64,000 nucleotides of DNA from Spinacia oleracea (GCF_020520425.1 NC_079492.1:143623861-143687860), one strand, 5' to 3'; counted from the stretch's first letter, positions 24,501 to 36,676 are shown. The notes: generated by a model from the letters alone, not told the origin. Program-made: numbers and translations.

Positions 24501-26158
24501 TTGAAGTGTTAGGCTTTAGGAATCACCAACCTCCAGTGTGTCCTGCTGTGTTAAATGGATCATGTTGAATGTTCAGAGACATGCATGTCTGATTTTCTAA
24601 TAACACTTCCGCTTTATGACAGGCATACATTGATTTCGAGATAGCAGAAGGAGAGTTTGAAAATACAAGAGCATTGTATGAGAGACTGCTTGACAGAACA
24701 AAGCATTTAAAGGCATGGATCAGCTATGCCAAGTTTGAAGCTTCTGCTGCCGTGGATAAAGGGGAATCAGACATGCCAGAGGATGAGACTCGAGAACTTT
24801 TTCATGAAAAGAGGAAATTGTCTGTTCAGCGTGCCAGACGTAAGCATACAGTGTCCTTTCAATAAGACATTTAACTAATCTATGTTGAAGAAGATATTAT
24901 GCCTGACATTAAAACAACCCAACCAGTAGTGCATGATTTGTCTAAGAAGAGTCAAAACACTTAAAAAAGAGATTAAATCGTTAAATTGAAGCCTCTATTT
25001 TATGTCTTCTCTGAGTACTGTTATCTGTCTTCAGGTGTCAATTACTTCTCCCTCCGTTTCTTTTAAAAGGCAACTATAAATTTGAGGTTGAACTTTGACC
25101 ATTAATACGTACAGGAGTATTAAGTATTAAGTATTACAAAAGTACTTTTTAAAACGGATCTAATGGTGAAGTATGATATTTATAATATAAATAAAAAATA
25201 TTAGCAGTCAGAGTAAAATATAGAAAACTGGACGTGCCTTGCAAAAAGAAATGAAGGGACTATTTGTAGTTGTAGACTTGTAGGTGTTGTAGCTACCGAT
25301 GTAGAGTTTAAACGCTAACTGTATTTACCTGGCATATGATGGTTTTACTTCAACGAACAATCTTTATGTTATTTTATTGGGAATACATGTTACTGGTACG
25401 CTAAACAAATTGCACCTTATATGTCATATTGGAGTCTACTAAAAGCGTTGGGGTAATTGTATGCCATGGTATTCAACTTTTTACTGCATCCCCCATCACT
25501 ATGCTGTATTCTGCATTATAAATGCTTAATGGCGCCATTAGACAATTCTAGCCTGATGTTGTACGGAAGATCTGAATTCTTTTTAATATTTGTTGTCCCA
25601 TGTATCAGGGGTTTTTGAAAAAGGCCTGAGTCATTATAGGGTTTCTGCTCCTGAGCTGAAAGACGAGCGAGCTATGCTCTTGGACGAGTGGCTGAAGATG
25701 GAGGCAGATTTTGGTGAGCTTGGCGATGTTGGTTCAGTTCAAGCTATGATGCAGAAGAAAGTCAAGAGGCGGCGGCCTTTAATGACAGGCAATGGTGCAG
25801 CTGGGTATGTGAAACAATTTCTTACTGTCCCTTGTTTTTTTACTATAGATTCATGTTATGTTCTGAAATTAGACCATGAAACCATTTTCTGTCCATATTT
25901 TTGTTCTTGTGATAATTTTGAAATTGGATCTTTGGTCTGGTTGTTTAAGTGAATAACTTCATATCATATTTCTAAGCGAGAACCAGTCAAATGATGTTTT
26001 GGGTGTTTGTTATTAATCTTTTTATAACTATATAATATAAATTTTACAGATTCGAGGAGTGTTTCGACTACATGTTTCCAGAAGACACGCAGACAACTAA
26101 TTTAAAGATCTTGGATGCAGCATACAAATGGAAGAAGCAAAAAAGCTGCCTCTTATGA
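21579..26158 (+). CDS. CRN: Crooked-neck/Clf1-like pre-mRNA splicing factor, 7 exons, 702 aa
   Basis: Exons 21579-22735, 22851-22916, 23718-23862, 23945-24163, 24623-24839, 25609-25804 and 26050-26158 join in frame to 2109 nt, all GT-AG. The protein is a chain of half-a-TPR (HAT) repeats with the typical W..Y...E and AR.I(Y/W)ER pattern, e.g. [29 protein letters not shown] and ARKFxx-like segments, to about residue 640. A basic KKVKRRRP follows near residue 648-655. The HAT order and the length fit the Crooked-neck/Clf1/CRNKL1 family (the Arabidopsis homologue is about 705 aa as I recall). These proteins scaffold the Prp19/NineTeen complex in the nucleus during spliceosome activation. The ATG follows GCAACG. 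Intron 5 holds a decayed Stowaway-like insertion. The gene heads a conserved block with the two CIP1-like genes downstream. Confidence 0.93.
25045..25260. mobile_element. decayed Stowaway-like MITE in intron 5 of the Crooked-neck gene
   Basis: The left end CTCCCTCCGTTTCTTTTAAA is clear. The right end, AAAAAGAAATGAAGGGAC near 25243-25260, is a poor inverse. The flanks do not show an obvious TA duplication. Confidence 0.4.
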
Positions 26159-27400
26159 CTGAGAGTAGAAGGTCTTCTTTAAATTCTTTTGTAAATTTAT
26201 TGAATTTTGCAGTCACCTTTTAGGCAGAAATCTGAAAATTCCACCAAAACTATTTTTTCATGTGGAATTTAAAGAAAGTTTTATGCAATTTTCCTTTTGT
26301 ATATAATTACTTCATAATTCATATTGGGTTTGACTTGAGCATATTATCGGCAAAAAGGGTTCAATTTGCTTCCTTCTTTGTTTTTGTATCACCCTTCCAA
26401 TTTACATTATATTCTCATTCCAATTGCATATTAAGAACTACTACCTTCGTTACTTAAAATTCTTTACACTTATTATTTGCACGGGTTCTAATGTAAATTT
26501 AATCACTAATATATCCAATTCATTATGTGAAAAAGTTATAAAAAGTTGATATTTTAAAAATGCATATCGAGATCAATTTAACAAGATCTTACCTGATACC
26601 GTTTTGATGTATAAAATGGTGAGAATTTATGGTTAAAGTTTTCATATTTTTGACACATATTTTAAGGCGTAAAAAACTTTTAAGAACAGAGGTAATGTAT
26701 AGTTATGTAGACGCTTCTTATTAAGAGCTCAAGCCCTCACAAGGTGCAAACGTTTCGTATTTGGCTTCCCTTCCTTTTGCTCATGACAGTGTTGAACTGT
26801 TGCTAGGAATAACACAAGTTATTAACACTACCGTAAAATATAATTCTAGTTACATTAATAACAAAGATGAAAGAACCATACAGTTTAATGACTTTTATAG
26901 TAAGAACTGGGTGACTGATAAGTGTGACCCGAAGACAGATACAATTTCGCGGGCTTTTTTAAACTATTAAGTGGCACACCTCTGTAATTAATCTCAAACA
27001 CGGGGGCATTTGTCGTCAAATCCAATTTTGTTATAATCCACTCTCCTAATAGTGGCAAACCACTCGCCTAATGTAATCCAGGGAGCAAATACAATCCCTC
27101 CATTTAAATTTCTACTTTGTCTAATTTTAATTATTTCTGAGACATAATTATTTATTTATTACATCTACTAGTTATTATAAAAATAAAAAATTGTTGATAA
27201 TTCTATTACTACTACTTGGTAAAAACACAAAGTTGTCAGCATGATCCATTTTATTCCCGCCATTAATTAATTTATTTTTCTTTAATTTTTGTAGAGTGCT
27301 TTAAAAGGTAGATTTTTAATTTGGGTGATAATTTTAATATCCGGTTTCTTCTCTCCAAAAATATCTACTCCATCTCTTATTAATTACTACCAATTTTTTG
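26159..27400. other. intergenic between Crooked-neck and the CIP1-like gene
   Basis: It contains the 3' UTR of the Crooked-neck gene (about 26159-26400). A decayed Stowaway-like segment runs from about 26439 (CTACCTTCGTTACTTAAAAT) to about 26700 (TTTTAAGAACAGAGGTAATG). A short non-conserved frame at 26761-26970 was not accepted as a gene. The promoter of the next gene should lie near the right end. Confidence 0.45.
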
Positions 27401-29351
27401 ATTCCTTTTCTACTATTTTTGGAATTTATAATTTGGTATCTGAAATTAAAGCCTGGGAATATTTTGCCTGGAATAAAGAATGATTGAGCTTCTGAAGGTG
27501 TTGAGATTTCGTTCATCACAATAATTAAGGTAAATTAGGAATTTAATCATTTCATTATAATTCATTTTCTCCATTTCATGTTTTTATTTCATTTTCTTTT
27601 GGTAATTTTGATTAGATACTTAGATTACAAGTATTTTTCTCTCTGCATTTTGTCCTGTATTGGTTATGAAGTCTCTTTCATTCTTGTATTCTCATCCCAC
27701 AATCCCACATGCATGCAAATTGCTGTTATTATAGGTAGTTTGGTGTATATTTGAAGAAAAGGGAAGAAGTTTCTCCCTTAACATGTAGTAGGATGTAAGT
27801 ATGTTGTAACATTCATATGGGGAGGATGGTTGGTTTGGTGACCTCCCATCTGCCCGGTTTCGGGTACGAGTCTCGGCAGTTGTGTACGGTGTACCGTAGG
27901 GAGGAGGAATGTAGCGTTCATATAAGCCATTTTTATGCACAAACACAATGCAACAAGGTTTCTAAAAACTTCAATTCCCCCAATGTACTAGTTAGGCTGT
28001 TATCTCCACCTTATTCTTATTTCTTATTAGACCAGAAAACCAGATCAGACCAGATCAGAAAAAACAAAAAACGCTCACAGAAAACATCCAAATCAGTCCA
28101 AAAACTAGAAAAATCAGATCAGGTGAAGAGAACAAAGCCAAATCTGGATTAAACTGGTTGTTCTTTATTTGTTGGGGTATTTTATCTATGACAATTCTTC
28201 ATTTTAGAATATGAATGATTTAGGAAATTCCCAGTTTCTCTCGGAGATTTGTGAAAGTGTAAATCACAACCATGTATATACGAAAAAATCCAATTTTCCA
28301 CACCTCTAAAAACCTCTCTATCAAGTCCGAAAAGTAACACACAATGCCACCCAGATATAACATTATTCTTATTAACCTTTGACATTATATTCACCTGATT
28401 TATCACCTAAACTTACAAAAGTGGGGCCTTAATTACATACGTTAATCAACTAGTTGTGTCTTGTAACTTTTGTTCCATTCAAATTCAATGATGAGCAGTT
28501 GAAAAGTTGGAAACCCATCTGTAAATTCATGTGTGGTTTGTTTTTCTTGTTGCTGAAATCTATTTTGTGGGTCCTTATACTAGAGAATCACAAACTTTTT
28601 TCATCCCCTTTTGCGCATGAGATTGTCTGGTTGAGTACATGACTTGTTTTTCTCATAGTTATAACAGAAAAAAGATGGTTTACTTTGAGTTTGGTTCTTT
28701 TTGTTCATTTTAAGTAGTAGTTAATTAGTTATGTTGGCATAACGCACAAGACTCTTGGATTCTTCTAACTGTCCATATGTGGTGTTAGGCTTGGTTTTGG
28801 TAAATGTCACCTACTATAAAGCAATTCATAGAAATTGCGTCAAAGGTTTGTAATTATGCTGTCAACTGTCATGTTACATAAGCTTATTCCGTAGTTTGTT
28901 TTATTAGAAGTTTCTAAACGCTTTTTTGAGGGGTAAATATCCGCGTTTCTTCATGATTTATCAATTTCATTGATGTCATTGTTACAATTTGCTTTCCCTA
29001 GGAAAGAGGTTATTCCTCTGTCCGGAAAAAATAGTCACATATACTATTTTAGGATGTCAGTAAAAAAAATTTGTCACAGTTTCTAGAATGGAGTAAAAGA
29101 TTTGTATTTGACTTTGCCTAAATGCTCTTTCCATTTGAGTGAGTAATGCATGGGGGATTAGGGGGGGGAGTATGATCATGTTTGTCACCATTTTGACTCA
29201 AGTAAACTCTATGCTTGAAAATTTGAACGTTAATTAGTACATTGTATGCTCTTTTAAATGACCGGTAATTGTCATTTTTTTTTTTACTAGCAATAGTTTC
29301 CAATGTTATGTTCAGATGCTGCCGTTAAGTTTTGTTGGAGCTCCATTGGAG
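27401..29351 (+). promoter_or_regulatory. 5' leader and leader intron of the CIP1-like gene
   Basis: A leader exon probably ends at 27529 (AATTAAG|GTAAAT). Its intron ends at 29315 (TTATGTTCAG), directly in front of an in-frame ATG at 29316. A 145-bp MITE sits inside the intron (27995-28139). Leader-exon boundaries are inferred from splice consensus only. Confidence 0.4.
27995..28139. mobile_element. MITE, 145 bp, related to the one at 29806-29953
   Basis: The left end GGCTGTTATCTCCACCTTAT is matched by the reverse complement of the right end (GGCTTTGTTCTCTTCACCTG). The interior has repeated CAGATCAGA motifs. The element sits in the leader intron of the CIP1-like gene. No clean TTA duplication was seen here. 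Confidence 0.55.
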
Positions 29352-32300
29352 ATGACAAAACGCCGCTGGAAGGAATTAATGCAGACTTTGTATGAGAATC
29401 ACTTTGATCCAACAAAGGATGAAGAGCTGAAAAAGTCTAAAATAGGTGACAACCCTCTCTCTGACAGAATGTTAGCTCGTTTATCCTTTATACTGTTGTG
29501 TGGCTGTTTCTGCAATACATATAGAAATTAATCAAAATATAACTCTTTTTACTGTGCAAAATTACATGAAGAAATAATAATTCACTACTTAATTTGAAGG
29601 AGTTTTCATTTGGTACTAATAGCTCTTCATTAGTGTAAATATCCTAAGGTATTGTGGTCAAACTCAAAGAAAATATAGTATATGACTGAATAATGGATGG
29701 CTGTTGAATATAACTCGATCAGAAATTTGACAGCAGAAGTGACATTTGACAAATGCTTTAACTGAAGAATTTTGTGATCCTTAGCTGGATACGCCTGATA
29801 GCATAGGGTGTGTTCTCTTCACCTGTTCTGGTCTGATTATTCTAGTTTCTGCTCTGGTCTGAATGTTTCTGTGAGTGTTTTTTGCCTTTACTTGTGTGTT
29901 ATGATCTGATCTGATCTAATAAGTAATAAGAATAAGGTGAAGAGAACAGAACCTAACTGGTTCTTGAAGCCAATCTTTGTGATTAAGGATGAAATATGTC
30001 ACACGTACTGAACTTATTGTGTAAGAAGTGAATACCATGCAATGAGCATGAGTGTGTGACAATCTAGTTATATCATCATTTGTAAGTTGATTTAATAAAA
30101 TTATGTGTTTCATCATAAGCTATGTACCATCTCACACATCATGTGCTGCTACATTTTTGGAATTAACTAACAAAAAACTGCTCAATTTCAGATATAGAAA
30201 ATAAACTGCCGAAGATCATAAAACTTGTAAAAGAGAGACGTCAGAACAGGAGAAACAGGAATGTAGAAGCAAACTTGAGAAAAGAATCTGAACTTATTGA
30301 GCTGATTGAAGATTTCCACAAACAGTATCAGTTTGTTTATGGCCAGTATGATAATCTCAAAGGACAGCTATCTCAAACCGTAAATGGGGTAAAAGAAGAT
30401 GAGGGTTACTTTACAGCCACCTCTAGTTCAGACTCAGAGGCCGAGTTAGAGAAAGTTGTAAGCAGTCTAAGCACAGATGATCATACTCATCTGAACCAAG
30501 AAAAGGAGTCTTTTAACTCAGAATTATATGTAGAAGCAATAAATAAAGCTTGGGAAAATGAGAAGACTATGCAAGAATTGAAAGAGAAACTTGATGAAAA
30601 GGGAAGAGTAATTACATCCCTAACTCGGGTGCAGAAGTTTCATCAGAGGGAAATTTCAGGTTTGATGAAGGAACTTGAGTCAGAGATTTCTTCCTTCAAT
30701 ATTAAGTTGGATGAGATATGCTCTGATAAGAAGAAATCAGAACAGGTAGTGGAGAACAAGAAATTCCAAGATCAGGTTTCAAGATTTGAAGAGAAAGTGA
30801 AAGAGATGGATAAAGAGATCAATGAACTGGTAAATAATGGAGTTGATCAGGTTGTTATTGAAGAAGATGACATGTGTAAAATAAAGGGATTGATAGTGCA
30901 GGTGAACCATCTGAATCTAAATGTGGATTGTTTGGTTGATGCTCAGAAAAGTGATTCTGAGAAACAAAAGGTATTTCATAGTAATAATAATAATAATAAC
31001 AATAACAACGGCTTTGCAATGCATGAGAACTTGCTGGATCAGGTGAACAAAATGAAGCGTGATCTGGGGTTTATGAGAAAGAAGAACACAGAACTTGAGT
31101 CAAATATCAAGAAGAAATCCCGGGAATGTTCTGAATTCTTGTCACAGATAGCTGAACTCACGAAAGAAGTAGCAAAAAAGGCGCAAGAATTTCAGAAAAT
31201 GCAGAAAGAGAAAGAGGATTCACTAGTGAGAGTGAAGAGCCTTGAATTAGAAGCACGGAATTCAAGCAGCCATAGTAGTGAAAGAGAGAAGCTAATCGCG
31301 AGAAAAGAACAAGAAAAGTTTCAGTTAACACAGGAAATTGAGGGATTACAAGGGAAGATTGTGAAGATGGAGAAGATGTTGAAAGAAAGAGAAGATCAAT
31401 TCACTGCACTACAAAAGAGACTTGAGAATGGAAACGATGATAATAGTTCTGCTCAGATCATGGCTTTGATGGCTCCGATTAACCACATTGAACAAGAGCT
31501 TGAATTAAAGAATGAATCTGAAATACAGATTAAGATTAAGAACAATGATATCAGTATGTTAACTGAAGAAAAGGAGTCACTTCAAGGGAGGATATCAGTA
31601 TTAGAGAAGAAGCTGGAAGATAAAGAAGACGAGTTGTTACATTTGAAGAATGAAATGTCTACTCAAATAGTAAGTTTGAGTAAAGAAGTAACCCATCTGA
31701 AGCAAGAAAAGGATATGAGAAGGAAGCTTGATGTCGACGAACAGATAAGTTTGCGAGAGAGAGAGATTGTTGAGTTAGTGGAAGAGAAAGAAAGCCTGCA
31801 AATGAAGATTTTGGAGCTGGAAATAACATTGACAGATAAAGAAGACCAAATTGCTGATGTTCAGAGAAGGAATCGAGTTGGGGAGAATGAGGTAAGTCAT
31901 TTACAGGGAGAATTGTCAGATGAAAGGAAAAAGTTTTCAGAAAGACTATTTCAGCTGGAAAATCAGAATGATGAACTGAGTTTTAAGGTTTCAGATCAGC
32001 AATTTATGCTAAAACAGCAAGAAGATACGATCAACAAATTAAGGGGGGACTGTAAATTGGTGAAAGGGAGATTCATTCAGGCTACAGAAAGGAAGATGGG
32101 TGAAGTTGCAGAAGAATTCAGGAAGAATTTCGAGGATCAGCTTCGTATGTTAAGTAGAAGGATAAGAGTTGCAGAACAGCTTCATGCTGAGAATAAAGAT
32201 CACTGTAAGAAAATGCAGGAACATTGTCAGCAACAACATCCAGGTCTAGAGAAAAGACTTGCTCATCAAGTTATTTCATCTGGGAAAACTGAGATACAGA

Positions 32301-32770
32301 CAGTTTTTAAAGCAGTTGATGAAATGATGAAGGGAATGGAGAGTTTGGTGATCAATGTTGAGAAAAAGGAAGGGAGTTTCTTAGAAAGATTGTCTAGTGT
32401 GTGTAATGAGATTCAGGTTGCAAAGAACAAGATAAAACCATTGAAAAATGGCGAGTTTCAAGGGTCGCCATTTGCGTTTACATTGGATGAGAAAGAGCAG
32501 GATAAAATGATGAAGGAGAAAGTAAGGAGGTTAGAGGCAAAGGTGAATAAAGAGAAAGGTGATAAGTCGAAGTTGATGAGAGGAATGTATGAAATGCAGA
32601 AGAAGGTGGCGGATTTGGAGAAGGCGGTTGTAGAGAAGGATGAAGGGTTGTTGAGATTAGGAAATGAGAAAGTAGAGGCTATAAGGCAGTTGTGTATTTG
32701 GGTTGATTATAGACAAAGCTGTTTTGATCAACTTAAGAAAGTCATGTTGGTGAAGAAGACTAAAGGTTAA
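29352..32770 (+). CDS. CIP1-like coiled-coil protein (NAB/KIP1-type N-terminus), 2 coding exons, 890 aa
   Basis: Exon 29352-29445 (MTKRRWKELMQ...) ends in phase 1 and joins 30192-32770 through a GT-AG intron. The start was chosen by alignment with the neighbouring gene's MTKKSHRMRNS. An in-frame ATG at 29316, exactly at an intron acceptor, could add 12 residues. The N-terminal DFHKQYQFVYGQYDNL matches the KIP1/NAB-like motif of CIP1. An acidic serine patch (TSSSDSEAELEK) follows, then about 700 residues of heptad-rich coiled coil, a nine-asparagine run (about residues 296-304), and a C-terminal EAIRQLCIWVDYRQSCF. Both end motifs recur in the CIP1 gene at 49764, so the two are tandem paralogues. 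The Arabidopsis counterpart by position would be AT5G41780, annotated as myosin-heavy-chain-like. A cytoskeleton-associated role is inference. Confidence 0.85.
29806..29953. mobile_element. MITE, 148 bp, in the intron of the CIP1-like gene
   Basis: The left end GGGTGTGTTCTCTTCACCTG and the reverse complement of the right end GGTTCTGTTCTCTTCACCTT share the GTTCTCTTCACCT core. It is the same family as 27995-28139, inserted in the neighbouring intron of the same gene. Confidence 0.6.
30983..31009 (+). repeat. AAT/AAC trinucleotide run encoding nine asparagines
   Basis: Nine consecutive Asn codons (five AAT, then mixed AAC/AAT) lie inside the CIP1-like coding exon, between two coiled-coil segments. 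Confidence 0.9.
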
Positions 32771-32917
32771 AGGAAGAGCTTAAATTACATGATTTAATTT
32801 CTTTCTTAATTAACCTCCCCTTTTTTTGAAGCATTCTTTAGCCAATTAATACATGAATTTTGTACAATTTAAGCCCTAAAATAGATATGTTATGTACAAG
32901 TATAATACTAATATATA

Positions 32918-33242
32918 CTCCCTCCGTCCCATAATATAGTGCCCGTTTGACCAAAATCACGGTTATTAAGGTAAAGGATAACATTGATAATAAAAACAAT
33001 AATGATTTGTACTTTCAAGATAAAGTACATGTTAGTTGGCAAAAATGGAGAGATAAATTATAGATTAAAGGTGTGTACATAATAAATAGGCCTAAAAAGG
33101 ACAAAAATCAAGCACATGGGTTGAATAAAAGTCAAAAAGTACAATTTTCAAAGTAAAAATTAATGGTTTAAAATAGAAATAGGCACATCATTTAGGGACA
33201 CCATTTTAGGAAAACAGGCACTATATTATGGGACGGAGGGAG
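32918..33242. mobile_element. Stowaway MITE, 325 bp, intact ends
   Basis: CTCCCTCCGTCCCATAATAT at the left and its near-perfect inverse ATATTATGGGACGGAGGGAG at the right, flanked by TA on both sides (32916-32917 and 33243-33244). It lies about 150 bp downstream of the stop codon of the CIP1-like gene and may be within its 3' UTR. Confidence 0.88.
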
Positions 33243-33244
33243 TA

Positions 33245-34197
33245 CTATAATGTGATAATCATAATTTGCTGTGGCAGATTGAAGTTTGTTAACTTTTGAT
33301 AATAGATTGATCTTTCTTTAATTCACCTACCACCTTTGAAATATCTAAGTGGATGCATACTCATGGCCATGGAGTCTTGGGCCCAACATATATGTTTACT
33401 CTCAAACTTTTATTTTAAAAAAGAGTAGATGGAATACGACGGGAATATGATGTTGTGATCGATGAAAGGATGTCGAATACTTAAACAATGAATCCAAGAG
33501 TATATAAAATTGTGCGCTCCTAGGTGCGGGAATCGTGTCTCTTTCATGCTTTCTAGCTAGCTAGTGTAAACGTTTTTCAAGGGTAACATTTGGTGCATGC
33601 ATTTAGTTTAACTAGGATTGTTATCTACTAACAAAAGTTTGACTCAGGATGAAGTTTCACTTCCAACAAGGCAACAAAGTTGAAAATAATTAGTTCACAA
33701 GTTTAAGTCTAAAAATTGACGCATGTAATTTGTGGTGTTAGATTACTTCTATTTCCTTTATTTTAATTTCTATTAGGAATTAGATTTACGCAAGAAATTC
33801 AAAACAATACATGCGGAGAAATATTCAATATACTTACTTTGTACTACCAAAAAAGACAAGGGTTGATTAGATTTTTAGATATGCGAATATCAAAATACCT
33901 TTTATTTTTATTTTTGTGAGGAATATGCTTTTTTAATATAGACATCTAAATCTTAGTGAACAAATTAAGGGAGTCCCACTGTTTTTGGGGAGGATTTGCC
34001 AATTTGGGGATTGTGTTAGAAAATATCAAGTAATCAAACATAAACTCACAATCATAGAAAATAAGGATGCCAAAAAAATGAGATGCAAAAAAGATGATGT
34101 ATTCATTAGCAAACAACGCGCGGGAAAGCTGCCCACCTGGCATCATCAAACTGCCGACCAAGAATTTTGTTTTTTAATGAAGCTTAAAAATTAACTA
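33245..34197. other. intergenic, no feature recognised
   Basis: No coding frame with support and no transposon ends. The two 70-aa frames near 33946-34194 overlap on opposite strands and lack family resemblance. Confidence 0.45.
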
Positions 34198-35306
34198 CTC
34201 CCTCCGTTCCTTAATACTCGCACCGGTTTGACCCAGGGTCGGCCATGGGGCAGGGCATAAGGGGCCGCCGTTCTGGGCCCCAGGGAAAAAGCCCAACATT
34301 TATTAAGCCAGTTAATGCAAAAATATGTAATATTCAATGAAAAACTTATAGTATGCACTGCAGAGCAGTGGTTTGATTGCCTGATATATCAGGGCGTCCA
34401 CCAAGGTTCGACAACTAGAGGTGGTAGTTTGTTTTTTTTTTTTTTTTTTTTTTTTTTTTGTTATTTCTCATTTGCTAACTATGCAATTATAATCTATTAC
34501 TCAATTAGAATCCAAATAAACACCAAAAGTAGAGCCGTGTACTATCCTTAGAATCATATATTTTCTTCTTCATTTGTTAATATAATCACACTCCTTGTTT
34601 TAATTTGGAGTTTAGCAAAAATAATTGGATTATAGTTTATTGTACTTCAAAAATTATCACTGACTTGCTAAAATTTCAAGTTTCATTTCCCTTCAGTAAT
34701 TCATCGTTGTCTTATGCTTGATGATTAATATTTAAAATATTAGAATATAATTCATGTTTAATGGCACAAGGTTGAAAGTATTCAAGCCTTCATATTTTGT
34801 AATAGAGTTAATTTCTCATGGCTAATTTAATTAGATATAGAGTAGTATTGAGTCTTAAGAAGTGAAACGCCAATTATTTACATAAATTTTTCAATAATAA
34901 AAGTACATTACATCGATTCACAATTTTTTTTTCTATGTGCCCTTTTAAAAGTAAGGGCCTCGATTTTTTGTTTCGCCCATAGGCCACCAAAAAGTCAGGA
35001 CCGACCCTGGTTTGACCGGTGCGGAGTTTAAGACACTTAAATTGACTTATTAATTTAATGGGTGTTAGTTGATAGTGGGGTATTTTTTAATATAGTTAGT
35101 GGGAAATTGGTAAGAGGTGGAGAGTGGTGAGTGGGGGTGTGAATTTTTAAATGATTTTTTGTAGGGAATATGAGTGTAGGTGGGGTTAGTAAGTAAGTGT
35201 GAGAAATAATATAATATTGGTATAAATTTCTATTTATAGAAGCGGTGCAAGTATTAAGAGACGGCCCGAAAATGAAAGCGGTGCGAGTATTAAGGGACGG
35301 AGGGAG
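34198..35306. mobile_element. Stowaway MITE split by a hAT element
   Basis: The left part starts CTCCCTCCGTTCCTTAATAC and the right part ends GTATTAAGGGACGGAGGGAG, with TA on both sides (34196-34197 and 35307-35308). Removing the inner hAT element and one copy of its duplication leaves 325 bp, the same length as the intact Stowaway at 32918-33242. Confidence 0.85.
34234..35009. mobile_element. non-autonomous hAT element, 776 bp, nested
   Basis: The ends CAGGGTCGGCC and GGACCGACCCTG are inverted repeats of the hAT CAGGG type. The flanking 8-bp direct repeat GTTTGACC (34226-34233 and 35010-35017) is perfect. The interior has a long T run (about 34432-34459) and no transposase. Confidence 0.85.
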
Positions 35307-35845
35307 TACATGAAAAGTTATTTTAGCTTCTATTAATACTCGAGGAAGTATTTTTAGATATCAGATATGTGCTTGTAAATACTCCATATCATAGCAAAAG
35401 GCAATAGGAAAAAAACAAAAAAAAATTGAATGGTAGTTCCTTTAAACAAAAATGGCACTTTTTTTTTAGAATGGAGTACTTTTTTTACATGAATGATACT
35501 TCTCTTTTTGTCTTTTAGCTATTTATATTTTAACTGATATATGTATTCCCACACATATCTAGTATCGAAAAAACGACCCCATCAATACTCCATAACTTAT
35601 TTAAGAATTACGTACTCGTAGTACTTCTTACTTTTTTCTATCCACGAAACCACGAGTGTTTAAGAATCTTATTTTGGTGTGTTTGTGTGCAACACCGAGG
35701 ACAAGAACAATATTTTACCATGCTAATTATTAATTTTGTTATGCCACGGTTCTATTTATTTTAATATTTTCCTTCTATTTAAAAGAAAAACAAGTGTATA
35801 TAACTTCAGATAAAATAAATTTAAGAAAATTAAGGTTACCAACAA
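35307..35845. other. intergenic, with inverted copy of the 1445-1610 repeat
   Basis: About 35400-35570 is the reverse complement, with small changes, of the dispersed repeat at 1445-1610. Nothing else recognised. Confidence 0.5.
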
Positions 35846-35968
35846 TCTAATATACATATATAAAGGAGGCATATTAGCTGAAAGTTTAGAGCGCCACCTA
35901 GGATTACTAATGGTTTAGGCCAATCAAAAATAAGATTTATAATTTCTTTTTGAATTAAAAAAATCAAG

Positions 35969-36630
35969 TGTCACGTAGATAATTAATTAGATACCATGTA
36001 GATATTTTAATTAATTAATTATTAATATATACAACTCCATCAAAATCAAACACTCTAATAATTAAAAAAATAATCGATTGCCACGTAGATAATTAATTAG
36101 GTGTCACATAGATATGTTAATTAATTAATTAATTAATTACTAATATATACAACTCCATGTAAAATCAAACACTCTAATAAAAAATAAATCTAAAATAAAA
36201 TTCATCCAAAATCAAACAATAATCTAAAATAAAGTATCACGTAGATAATTAATTAGGTACCATGTAGATATTTTAATTAATTAATTATTAATATATACAA
36301 CTCCATCAAAAATCAAACACTCTAATAATTAAAAAATAATCGATTGCCACATAGATAATTAATTAGGTGTCACATAGATATGTTAATTAATTAATTAATT
36401 AATTACTAATATATACAACTCCATGTAAAATCAAACACTCTAATAAAAAATAAATCTAAAATAAAATTCATTCAAAATCAAACAATAATCTAAAATAAAG
36501 TGTCACGTGGATAATTAATTAGGTACCATGTAGCTATTTTAATTAATTAATTATTAATATATACAACTCCATCAAAAATCAAACACTCTAATAATTAAAA
36601 AATAACCGATTGCCACGTAGATAATTAATT
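35969..36630 (+). repeat. 266-bp tandem repeat in the Helitron left arm
   Basis: The block starting TCACGTAGATAATTAATTAG recurs at 35971, 36237 and 36503 (last copy with one change), a constant 266-bp step. The units contain ATATACAACTCCAT and AAATCAAACACTCTAATAA segments that reappear in the right arm at about 44820 and 45160-45360. Confidence 0.8.
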
Positions 36631-36654
36631 CCCAAATTCTTATATGAGACTGTC

Positions 36655-36676
36655 CTCACCATCAACTGATGGTGAG
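36655..36676. repeat. hairpin in left TIR of element E
   Basis: Ten-base arms CTCACCATCA / TGATGGTGAG around AC; pairing continues imperfectly outward. Confidence 0.85.

Noticed and set aside
26761-26970. 69-aa frame downstream of the Crooked-neck gene
   Set aside because: No recognisable family, and the assumed start is not ATG.
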